A stretch of 64,000 bases of DNA from Glaciimonas sp. PCH181 (GTDB lineage Bacteria > Pseudomonadota > Gammaproteobacteria > Burkholderiales > Burkholderiaceae_D). Under the pieces are notes generated by a model, which saw nothing but the letters and a program-made list of their open reading frames with translations, was not told where the DNA came from and searched no databases. Positions 25,926 through 33,404 of the stretch are shown here, piece by piece. Location: the NCBI RefSeq assembly GCF_003056055.1, contig NZ_PYFP01000006.1:124001-188000 (forward strand), written 5' to 3'. The translations under genes were made by a program, and so were the position numbers. The first letter of the stretch is position 1. The number at the start of each line of letters is the position of its first letter.

Positions 25926-28493
25926 TCAGGCCGTTTCGACCATCACTGGAATAGCGCGCAAGGTTTTTTCTGCCACCGTCGCAGGGCGAATCTGGCCGCG
26001 ATCTTCCATGAAGACAACGTTCTGATCGGCTTGATCGGTGTTGACGAAATGTCGGAAGCGCTTGCGCGTTTCTGGATCGGTCACAGCTTTTTTCCACTCA
26101 CATTCATAGGTGTCGACGACTTGCTGCATCTCTGCTTCCAGTTCCGCCGCGATATTCAATTTGTCTTGCAAAACGACTTCTTTCAGATAGTCCAGACCAC
26201 CTTCCAGATTGTCGCGCCAGACGCTGGTGCGTTGCAGTCTGTCCGCGGTGCGGACATAGAACATCAGGAAGCGGTCGATAGTCCGAATTAACGTGGTCTT
26301 ATCCAAATCCGACGCCAGCAATTCGGCGTGTCGTGGCTTCATGCCGCCATTGCCGCAGACGTATAGATTCCAACCTTTTTCGGTGGCGATAATGCCGACG
26401 TCTTTGCTTTGCGCTTCGGCGCATTCACGGGTGCAGCCAGAAACGCCGAATTTGATTTTGTGCGGCGAACGCAAACCTTTGTAACGGTTTTCCAGTTCAA
26501 TCGCCATACCCATGCTGTCATCTACACCATAGCGGCACCAGGTCGAGCCAACGCAAGACTTTACGGTGCGCAGCGACTTGCCATAGGCGTGACCGGATTC
26601 AAAACCGGCGGCGATCAACTCTTCCCAGATCGGCGGCAATTGATCGACCCGCGCACCGAATAGATCGATACGCTGACCGCCGGTGACCTTGGTGTATAGG
26701 CCATATTTTTTTGCGACCTGACCGACGGCGATCAAACCATCTGGCGTGACCTCGCCACCAGCCATGCGCGGCACGACAGAATAAGTGCCGTCTTTTTGAA
26801 TATTGCCGAGGAAATAATCGTTCGAATCCTGCAAGCTGGCGTGTTCTTTTTTGAGAACAAAATCGTTCCAGCAAGAGGCTAAGATATTTGCCGCGACTGG
26901 TTTGCAAATATCGCAGCCCAAACCTTTGCCATGCTGGCGCAACAACGCGTCAAACGATTTGATGTTGCCAACGCGTATCAAATGATAGATTTCTTGACGG
27001 CTATAGGCAAAATGTTCGCAGACGTGGTTGTTGACCGCCATGCCTTGCTTTTTCATTTCCGACTTCATGATTTGCGTGACCAGCGCGACGCAACCACCGC
27101 AAGATGTGCCTGCTTTGGTGCACGTTTTCAATGCGCCGATACTGGTCGCGCCATCACAAACCGCCGCGCACAGATCGCCTTTAGAAACGTTATTGCAAGA
27201 ACAAATTTGCGCTGTATCGGGCAAGGCATCCACACCCAGACCGGGTTTAGCATTGCCGTCGGCTTGCGGCAAAATCAGAAACTCTGGCGACGCTGGCAAT
27301 TCGATCCGATTCAGCATCATTTGCAGCAACGTGCCGTATTCGCTGGCATCGCCGACCATCACACCGCCTAGCAAATATTTACCGCATTCGGAGACGACAA
27401 TTTTCTTATAAATTTGTTTGCGTTCATCGGTAAATTGATACGAACGGCTGCCTGCTTCTTTACCGTGCGGATCACCGATACTGGCAACATCTACGCCCAT
27501 CAGTTTGAGTTTGGTGCTCATATCGGCGCCGTTAAATTGCGGCATGACAACGTTGCTGTCGTTTTGAATAGCGGCCAGAATTTGCTTTGCTGCGATGCGC
27601 GCCATGTCGTAACCCGGCGCGACTAAACCGAAAATTTTGCCGTTCCATAAAGCGCATTCGCCAATGGCGTAAATATCCGGATCGGAAGTCAGGCAGCGAT
27701 TGTCGATCACGATGCCGCCACGGTCGCCTACCTTCAGTCCACTATCGCGGGCCAACTCGTCACGGGGACGAATACCGGCAGAAAACACGATCATGTCGGT
27801 ATCGAGATGCGTACCGTCATCGAAGTTCATCCGATGCGTGCCGGTTTTGCCATCGACGATTTCCAGGGTATTTTTTTGCGTATGCGCAGTGACGCCCAAT
27901 TCTTCGATTTTCTGGCGCAGTATGCGACCGCCGCTTTCGTCCACTTGCACGGCCATCAGGCGCGCAGCAAACTCGACCACGTGGGTTTCCAGTTTCATAT
28001 CGCGTAGGGCTTTTGCGCATTCCAGGCCCAACAAACCGCCGCCAATGACGACGCCCGTGCGAGAGCGCTTGCCGCACTCTTCCATCGCAATCAGATCTTC
28101 GATCGTCCGATAGACGAAGCAATCCTTGCGCTGATTGCCTGCCAGTGTCGGCACAAAAGGGTAGGAGCCGGTCGCGATCACCAATTTGTCGTAGGACAGA
28201 ATTTCGATTAAGCCGTTGACATTGCATGTCACGGTTTTGGCGATGGAATCGATCAACTGTGCTTTGGCGTTAAGCTTTAGCTGAATCTTGGTGCGCTCGA
28301 AAAAACCGGGCGTGACCAGTGATAAATCTTCAGCTGATTTTCCGGCGAAAAATTCGGATAAATGCACGCGATCGTAGGCGGGACGTGGTTCTTCGCAGAG
28401 GACAGTAATTTCAAGATGTGGCGCGTTACTCTCGGCCAGACTTTCCAGAAATTTATGACCCACCATGCCGTGACCAATGACGATAATTTTCAT
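25926..28493 (-). CDS. nirB: Nitrite reductase (NADH), large subunit
   Basis: 855-aa cytoplasmic sirohaem enzyme that reduces nitrite to ammonium with NADH. In order: the FAD motif MKIIVIGHGMVGHKFLE, the NADH motif GVVIGGGLLGLECAKAL, the IYAIGECALW segment, a BFD-type [2Fe-2S] domain (CSCNNVSKGDLC...TSCGGC), the ferredoxin-like half (PRMAGGEVTPDGL), and the sirohaem/[4Fe-4S] cysteines in VGSTWCRYG and SGCTRECAEA. The start is ATG 28493, with AAGGAAC about 9 bases upstream. It lies 36 bases behind the transporter gene. Length is standard (~850 aa). Confidence 0.96.
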   Translation of the reverse strand: MKIIVIGHGMVGHKFLESLAESNAPHLEITVLCEEPRPAYDRVHLSEFFAGKSAEDLSLVTPGFFERTKIQLKLNAKAQLIDSIAKTVTCNVNGLIEILSYDKLVIATGSYPFVPTLAGNQRKDCFVYRTIEDLIAMEECGKRSRTGVVIGGGLLGLECAKALRDMKLETHVVEFAARLMAVQVDESGGRILRQKIEELGVTAHTQKNTLEIVDGKTGTHRMNFDDGTHLDTDMIVFSAGIRPRDELARDSGLKVGDRGGIVIDNRCLTSDPDIYAIGECALWNGKIFGLVAPGYDMARIAAKQILAAIQNDSNVVMPQFNGADMSTKLKLMGVDVASIGDPHGKEAGSRSYQFTDERKQIYKKIVVSECGKYLLGGVMVGDASEYGTLLQMMLNRIELPASPEFLILPQADGNAKPGLGVDALPDTAQICSCNNVSKGDLCAAVCDGATSIGALKTCTKAGTSCGGCVALVTQIMKSEMKKQGMAVNNHVCEHFAYSRQEIYHLIRVGNIKSFDALLRQHGKGLGCDICKPVAANILASCWNDFVLKKEHASLQDSNDYFLGNIQKDGTYSVVPRMAGGEVTPDGLIAVGQVAKKYGLYTKVTGGQRIDLFGARVDQLPPIWEELIAAGFESGHAYGKSLRTVKSCVGSTWCRYGVDDSMGMAIELENRYKGLRSPHKIKFGVSGCTRECAEAQSKDVGIIATEKGWNLYVCGNGGMKPRHAELLASDLDKTTLIRTIDRFLMFYVRTADRLQRTSVWRDNLEGGLDYLKEVVLQDKLNIAAELEAEMQQVVDTYECEWKKAVTDPETRKRFRHFVNTDQADQNVVFMEDRGQIRPATVAEKTLRAIPVMVETA

Positions 28494-28529
28494 GATCTGT
28501 TGTTCCTTAAACGATGTATTGAATGGCAA

Positions 28530-29867
28530 TTAAGCAGCTGCTGCAGAACCAGCCAACGGCTGTTCCGTGGCGTTATGGCTGGCGCTAAAGCGCACAGCAA
28601 TCGCGCACAACGCGGAGATGGTCACGAAAATACCCAGCACGCTAAGGGTGTGCTGCACATCGCCTAAACCCTTCATCAGAAAGCCCGCCAGCACCGCGCC
28701 GACATTGCCGCCTGCGCCGATAATGCCAGCGACACCGCCTAAGGCTTTGCGATCAATAAATGGCACCAGAGCATAAGTCGCACCGCAGGCCATGTGCGTA
28801 AACAGGCCGAAAGTCAACATCGCGGCGATGGCCAGCGTGACGCTGTTGGCATGCGCAAACCACAGCAAGCCTAAGCCTTCGCCGATCATCATCACAAACA
28901 GCAAAGTCGCACGGCTGTTCAGGTTACCGCGCAGCGCAACTTTGTCAGAAACCCAACCACCTAAAGCACGCGCAAACAGCGCCAACAAACCGAAACTGGC
29001 AGCGGCAAGACCGGCTGTTTTCAAGGACAAACCAAAATGATCGACGTAGTAAATAGCGGCAATGTTATGGATAAAAATTTCCACGCCGAAACATGCGCCG
29101 TAGGTGACAAATAACAACCAAACCCGATAGTTGATACTGGCAGCGCGGAAGCTAGCCCAACCGCCTTTTTTGCCGCCTTCGATCGCAATCCCTTGCGCCC
29201 GTAAATCTGCGTAATTACCCGCCGGGCAATCTTGTGTGAAACGCCAGTAAACCGCGCCCATGATCAGCATCAACACACCCGGCACCAGCAAGGCAACACG
29301 CCATCCCAATGTTTCGCTGACGCCCAGCATGACTAGCGCGGTTAATAACAATGGCATCAACGCTTGCGCTGCGCCACCACCGACGTTGCCCCAGCCAGCG
29401 GCAGCAGCATTAGCCGTGCCGACGACGTTCGGCGCGAACATGACAGAGGTGTGATATTGGGTAATCACAAAACTTGCGCCAACTGCACCGATGCATAAAC
29501 GGAAGAATAAAAAGCTTTCGTAGCTTTGCGAAAACGCCACGCAAAACACAGGAATTGCGCCTAACAGTAATAGGCCGGTATAGGTTTTGCGCGGGCCGAA
29601 GCGATCGCACATCGGGCCGATAATCAGGCGAACTAAAATGGTGACGGCAACGGCAGCGATATTGATATTGGCGATTTGCCCGATAGATAAGCCGAGGTCT
29701 TTTTTGATGACTGGCATCAATGGCGCACAGGCGAACCAGGCAAAAAAGCAGGCGAAGAAGGCCATCCATGTCAGATGAAACGCCCGCATTTGCGGTGTGC
29801 TAAAGCTGAATAGCTTAATGGCGGTGGCTTTGGTGGCGGCGGTGGCCGTCGATGCATTACTGGTCAT
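28530..29867 (-). CDS. Nitrate/nitrite transporter, NarK/NasA type MFS
   Basis: 445-aa inner-membrane protein of the nitrate-nitrite porter family with 12 helices. Key features are FHLTWMAFFACFFAWFACAPLMPVI (helix 1), LIIGPMCDRFGPRKTY (MFS loop), the glycine-rich nitrate signature WGNVGGGAAQALMPLLL in helix 5 and a second Gly-rich motif GIIGAGGNVGAVLAGFL in helix 11. It imports nitrate for the four reductase genes behind it. It is the first gene of the operon, preceded by a leader with an intrinsic terminator and an ANTAR-type element (29884-29971) and a sigma-54 promoter (30038-30053). Confidence 0.94.
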   Translation of the reverse strand: MTSNASTATAATKATAIKLFSFSTPQMRAFHLTWMAFFACFFAWFACAPLMPVIKKDLGLSIGQIANINIAAVAVTILVRLIIGPMCDRFGPRKTYTGLLLLGAIPVFCVAFSQSYESFLFFRLCIGAVGASFVITQYHTSVMFAPNVVGTANAAAAGWGNVGGGAAQALMPLLLTALVMLGVSETLGWRVALLVPGVLMLIMGAVYWRFTQDCPAGNYADLRAQGIAIEGGKKGGWASFRAASINYRVWLLFVTYGACFGVEIFIHNIAAIYYVDHFGLSLKTAGLAAASFGLLALFARALGGWVSDKVALRGNLNSRATLLFVMMIGEGLGLLWFAHANSVTLAIAAMLTFGLFTHMACGATYALVPFIDRKALGGVAGIIGAGGNVGAVLAGFLMKGLGDVQHTLSVLGIFVTISALCAIAVRFSASHNATEQPLAGSAAAA

Positions 29868-29883
29868 GATCTTTTTTATCCCA

Positions 29884-29940
29884 TAAAAACAAAAAGGCGC
29901 CCACTGAATGGAGGTACAAAAACCTCGTTCAGTGGACGCC
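29884..29940 (-). terminator. Leader terminator of the nitrate operon
   Basis: On the minus strand a 13-bp stem (GGCGTCCACTGAA pairing with TTCAGTGGGCGCC, one G-T pair) carries an inner GAGGT/ACCTC hairpin (29896-29940). It is followed by TTTTTGTTTTT (29885-29895), about 17 bases before the transporter ATG. Unless antiterminated it should stop transcription before the operon. Confidence 0.85.
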
Positions 29941-29971
29941 GTTGTCCGGGCAGATCCATCGTTAGATCTGC
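29934..29971 (-). promoter_or_regulatory. ANTAR-type antitermination element (P1 and P2 hairpins)
   Basis: P1 (29950-29971): stem GCAGATC/GATCTGC with a T-G closing pair leaving the hexaloop AACGAT. P2 (29934-29947): stem GGAC/GTCC with hexaloop AACGGC. Both loops have A at position 1 and G at position 4, the reported ANTAR-domain recognition rule. P1 and P2 are only 2 bases apart. P2 uses bases of the 5' arm of the terminator, so the two structures exclude each other. This is the design known for NasR/NasT control of nitrate operons. No nasR, nasS or nasT is in the window. Confidence 0.8.
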
Positions 29972-30037
29972 ATAATTTGGTGTTTACTACGCTAGTAGTA
30001 ATTACGGAATCATCTTTGACTCTGCTGACAGATACTG

Positions 30038-30053
30038 AGCAAAGACCATGCCA
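30038..30053 (-). promoter_or_regulatory. Sigma-54 promoter of the nitrate operon
   Basis: The minus strand reads TGGCATGGTCTTTGCT, a full match to TGGCAYR-N4-TTGCW with GG and GC at -24/-12 spacing. Transcription would start near 30027, giving a ~160-base leader that contains the P1, P2 and terminator structures. This implies nitrogen-limitation control by NtrC. Confidence 0.85.
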
Positions 30054-30119
30054 ATCGAATTAACCCGGTACTTAGCGGTTTTTTGGCGTGATTATGGGAG
30101 GATGCATAGGCTGATTTGC

Positions 30120-30173
30120 CGCACATTACCGAAATAGTGCGCGGTTTTATACTGGCACGCATTTAAATGGTGC
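30120..30173. promoter_or_regulatory. Possible NtrC-type enhancer dyads
   Basis: Two GCAC...GTGC dyads lie 70-120 bases upstream of the sigma-54 promoter: CGCAC-N12-GTGCG (30120-30141) and GCAC-N11-GTGC (30155-30173). The half-sites match NtrC sites, but the spacing is longer than the usual 7 bases, so assignment is weak. The rest of the gap to 30429 is AT-rich with no gene seen. Confidence 0.35.
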
Positions 30174-30429
30174 GAGATGCGCTATTTTTTGGGGAGGAGA
30201 GAAAAGAGTTACCGCTTGTCATCAGCAATTTCAGCCACATACCGTTATGCGCTAAAAACTGCTGATAAAAGCGTCAACAAAGAGCTGGTTAGTGAAAATG
30301 CCTGCGACAACTCCACCAAAAAAATATTCTCACGTCGAATTATCTAAAAATACAAATATAAATATAAAGATGAAGAATGATTAAAGAATGATGATTCCGC
30401 AATAATCGCTTCATCAACTCAAACCAGGA

Positions 30430-31371
30430 TCAGGCCGATTTTTGTCGACGCGCTTTCGGGACCAGCGAAACTAATGGGGCTTTCTCTGCAAACGCGTTTG
30501 CCACCGACTTACTGAAAAAATCGACCGCTTGTTGCAACGGGGTCGGCAGACGAGACTGCACCAGCCAGACATCGAGGATCGGTTTGAAGTCACTAATAGC
30601 AACGATATCTAAATGATCATAGTGCTGGCTGCGCTCAACTTGCGGCAAAGGCATCAGGCCCAAACCCAGGCCAGCGGCAACCAAACCAAGTTGCAGATCG
30701 GCACCAAAAGACTCCAGACTAATCTTATATGACAGCCCTTGCTCGCTCAGCGCCCTTTGCAATACAGCACGGAAACCGCAACCATCCGGGCTGAGTATCC
30801 ACCCGACATCGTGACAATCGCGCAGTTTGTAGCTGCGCTTCGTCATTGTCCCTTTTGCGGCAACGACGACCAGCTCAACCCGCCCCAAGGTGCGACCGAT
30901 GACATTATCCGGCAGTACTTTGGTGGCTGGAAATAAAGCGGCGGCGGCATCCAGTTCACCGTTTGCTACTTTGGAAACCAGTTGCGTGCCCCAACCGGTC
31001 GATACCTGCGTGCTGAGGTCTGGATAAGTTGCCTTCAATTCCGTCAACGCATCCAGCAACACGACATCGCCGATCGTCTGGATCATCCCAAGGCGGAAAG
31101 TGCCAGCAGGTGCGCCGTCGCTGCCGACGATATCGCGCAACTCATCGACTTCACGCAGCACGACACGGCACTGCTCATACACGATCTTGCCCATCGGATT
31201 CGGGCGCGGTGGTTTGGTGGTGCGGTCGAGCAGCTCGATGCCAAGCTCTTCTTCAAAATTTTGTACCCGGCGCGTAATCGCGGATTGCGTCAGTTGCAGC
31301 GCTTCTGCGGCGAGGCTGATGGATTGGCAGCGCACAGTGGCGACAAAAGCGTCTATATCGTCTATTTTCAT
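30430..31371 (-). CDS. LysR-family transcriptional regulator
   Basis: 313-aa regulator. The N-terminal winged HTH reads MKIDDIDAFVATVRCQSISLAAEALQLTQSAITRRVQNFEEELG; a linker helix follows, then a two-subdomain effector region (GTFRLGMIQTIGDVVLLDAL..., DLQLGLVAAGLGLGLMPL). It is transcribed divergently from the sulfonate-type binding protein and thiol dioxygenase genes with ~320 bases between, the usual LysR arrangement, so it most likely controls that sulfur cluster. Sequence start differs from CysB/Cbl (which begin MKLQQLRY), so it is not one of those. The inducer is unknown. Confidence 0.9.
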   Translation of the reverse strand: MKIDDIDAFVATVRCQSISLAAEALQLTQSAITRRVQNFEEELGIELLDRTTKPPRPNPMGKIVYEQCRVVLREVDELRDIVGSDGAPAGTFRLGMIQTIGDVVLLDALTELKATYPDLSTQVSTGWGTQLVSKVANGELDAAAALFPATKVLPDNVIGRTLGRVELVVVAAKGTMTKRSYKLRDCHDVGWILSPDGCGFRAVLQRALSEQGLSYKISLESFGADLQLGLVAAGLGLGLMPLPQVERSQHYDHLDIVAISDFKPILDVWLVQSRLPTPLQQAVDFFSKSVANAFAEKAPLVSLVPKARRQKSA

Positions 31372-31558
31372 GAGAATTTGGCATAAGCCGGTAAATGTTT
31401 ATCCTGATTTTAATAGGAACGCGCCATTTGGGAAAGACGATGAAAATCGCCTTTTTTAAAAAAATAAATAATGATTGTCTTTTTTTCTAGTTTTTTTCAT
31501 TTTTTTTAAGTCGCATTAGCTACTATTTTTTCCTATGGAAACAGCCTCCAACGGCCCT

Positions 31559-31578
31559 CCGCGCTTACGTATGCGCGG
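31559..31578. promoter_or_regulatory. Dyad in the LysR/binding-protein intergenic region
   Basis: CCGCGC, then TTACGTAT, then GCGCGG: perfect 6-bp arms lying 115 bases before the + strand gene and 188 bases before the LysR start. It could be a hairpin or regulator site. The remaining 31372-31692 gap is very T/A-rich (T-tracts at 31420-31510) and shows no gene. Confidence 0.4.
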
Positions 31579-31692
31579 GTTTCGATGTAACGCTGAACGC
31601 ATAACAACATGCAAAATTATTCGTTTGAATCATCATGATCAAAAGCTAGCCTTGCCTTTTAGAGTTAAGTCTCTCTTTTTTTCAGGAACTTC

Positions 31693-32745
31693 ATGCGTAG
31701 CAAACTAGTCGGAAAAATCTTCGCAAGCACTAGCGATAAAACAGCCCAAAAATCACACACAATCACCCAGCACGATTCACATAAAAAATCCCATCTGCGC
31801 CGCCTGGTAGTTGGCTCTCTTCTCTCAATCGGGTTCAGTCTTGCCGCGCCTTCTTTGGTCAGTGCCGCAGATGCTCCGGCCAGAATTTTACTTAAAGTTG
31901 CCGATCAAAAAGGCGGCATCCGCGCCCAGCTGGAATCCGCCGGTGAACTAAAAAATCTGCCCTACGATATTAAATGGTCTGAATTTCCGGCGGCCGCACC
32001 TTTGCTGGAAGCCTTGAATGCTGGCGCAGTAGATATTGGCTTCGCAGGCGATGCACCGTTGATTTTTGCATTGGCGGCGGGGGCACCTTTAAAGGCCATC
32101 GGCGTCAATAAAACCGATCCGTATGGCACGGCCATCATTGCTAACGCAGATTCGCCGTTGTCTGGCGCAGCTAGCCTGAAAGGTAAACGTATCGCCACTG
32201 GTCGCGGTTCTATCGGCCATTATCTGGTGCTGGCTTCGCTGGCGTCTGTCGGCCTGAAGACGAGCGATGTTTCGTTTAAATTTTTGTCGCCGGTGGATGC
32301 TAAGGCTGCGTTATCCGGTAACTCGGTAGATGCTTGGGCGACTTGGGAACCGTATACGGCGTTAGCAGAAAAGACGGAGCATGCAAAAATTGTCGTCAAT
32401 GGTCGTGGCTTGTCCGCCGGACTGAGCTATCTGATCGCACACGAAAGTGCCATAAAAGACAAACGCGCCGCGTTGCAGGATTTTTTGCAACGTCTGGCAC
32501 GCGCCCAGCGCTGGTCTAATGAACATGTCGATGCCTTTGCCGCGACGCTGTCCGAATTGATCGGGGTGCCGAAAGAAGTAGCAAAATTATCATGGGAGCG
32601 ACGTCAGGGAAAATGGGTGCCGATTGATGATATCGTGATCAAAACCCAGCAACATACCGCAGACGTTTATACCGAAGCGGGTATCATCCCCCGTAAAATT
32701 GATGTTTCCGTCAGTTTCGACCGTAGTTTTCCGCTGCAAAAATAA
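31693..32745 (+). CDS. Aliphatic sulfonate-type ABC substrate-binding protein (SsuA/TauA/NrtA family)
   Basis: 350-aa periplasmic binding protein. An unusually long polar N-terminus (~34 residues) precedes the signal helix (LRRLVVGSLLSIGFSLAAPSLVSAA). The mature part has ILLKVADQKGGIRAQLESAG, then ALNAGAVDIGFAGDAPLIFALAAGAPLKAIG, the substrate-site loop typical of SsuA. SLKGKRIATGRGSIGHYLVLASLASVGL and SVDAWATWEPYTALAE follow. AGGAAC precedes the ATG. No permease (ssuC) or ATPase (ssuB) gene is adjacent; it is followed 12 bases later by a thiol dioxygenase. It may feed a transporter encoded elsewhere with a sulfonate or thiol-derived compound. Confidence 0.85.
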   Translation: MRSKLVGKIFASTSDKTAQKSHTITQHDSHKKSHLRRLVVGSLLSIGFSLAAPSLVSAADAPARILLKVADQKGGIRAQLESAGELKNLPYDIKWSEFPAAAPLLEALNAGAVDIGFAGDAPLIFALAAGAPLKAIGVNKTDPYGTAIIANADSPLSGAASLKGKRIATGRGSIGHYLVLASLASVGLKTSDVSFKFLSPVDAKAALSGNSVDAWATWEPYTALAEKTEHAKIVVNGRGLSAGLSYLIAHESAIKDKRAALQDFLQRLARAQRWSNEHVDAFAATLSELIGVPKEVAKLSWERRQGKWVPIDDIVIKTQQHTADVYTEAGIIPRKIDVSVSFDRSFPLQK

Positions 32746-32757
32746 GGGTGCACGATC

Positions 32758-33384
32758 ATGTCTCACCTTCATAAACCAGCCCAGCTGCCTGATACGGCGC
32801 GCCTTCGCGACTTTGTCGGCGCAATAGCTGACCTGCTTGATCGTAGCTCTGAAGAAGCTGAAATTTTGCGCGAGGGCGGCGAATTGTTGCGCCAGTTGGT
32901 GGCCGTAGACGATTGGCTGCCAGAGGCGTTTGCCGTGCCAAGCCCACAACGCTATCAACAATTTCTGTTACATGCGGATTCGCGTGAACGCTTTTCTGTC
33001 GTCAGCTTTGTCTGGGGACCGGGACAAGACACGCCGATCCATGACCATACCGTGTGGGGTCTGGTCGGCATGCTGCGCGGTGCAGAATACTCGCAACCCT
33101 TCAGGCCTGATGCAACCGGTCGATTGGTGGCGACCGGCGCGCCTACGCATCTGGTGCCCGGCGATGTCGAAGCGGTATCGCCCACCGTTGGCGATATCCA
33201 TCAGGTCCGCAATGCTTACACCGACCAGACCTCGATCAGCATTCATGTCTATGGCGCGAATATTGGCGCGGTACGGCGCTCGGTGTACGCCGAAGACGGC
33301 AGCATCAAACCTTTTATTTCTGGTTATTCCAATACGGTATTACCCAACATCTGGGATCGCTCTGCCGATCTGCATAAAAACTAA
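32758..33384 (+). CDS. Thiol dioxygenase (cysteine / 3-mercaptopropionate dioxygenase family)
   Basis: 208-aa cupin that adds O2 to a thiol, giving a sulfinate. Iron ligands are visible: His95 and His97 in TPIHDHTVWG and His163 in SIHVYGANIG. The mammalian cross-linked Cys is absent (Gly there), as in bacterial enzymes. At the position of the Arg that binds the carboxylate of cysteine (mammalian Arg60), the sequence RYQQFLLH has Gln68 by hand alignment; 'Gln-type' enzymes prefer 3-mercaptopropionate. It sits between an SsuA-like binding protein and a rhodanese, close enough for one operon. Function as a sulfur-compound oxidase is well supported; the exact thiol is inference. Confidence 0.88.
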   Translation: MSHLHKPAQLPDTARLRDFVGAIADLLDRSSEEAEILREGGELLRQLVAVDDWLPEAFAVPSPQRYQQFLLHADSRERFSVVSFVWGPGQDTPIHDHTVWGLVGMLRGAEYSQPFRPDATGRLVATGAPTHLVPGDVEAVSPTVGDIHQVRNAYTDQTSISIHVYGANIGAVRRSVYAEDGSIKPFISGYSNTVLPNIWDRSADLHKN

Positions 33385-33404
33385 ACGGAAAACTCTGACA
33401 CTCA

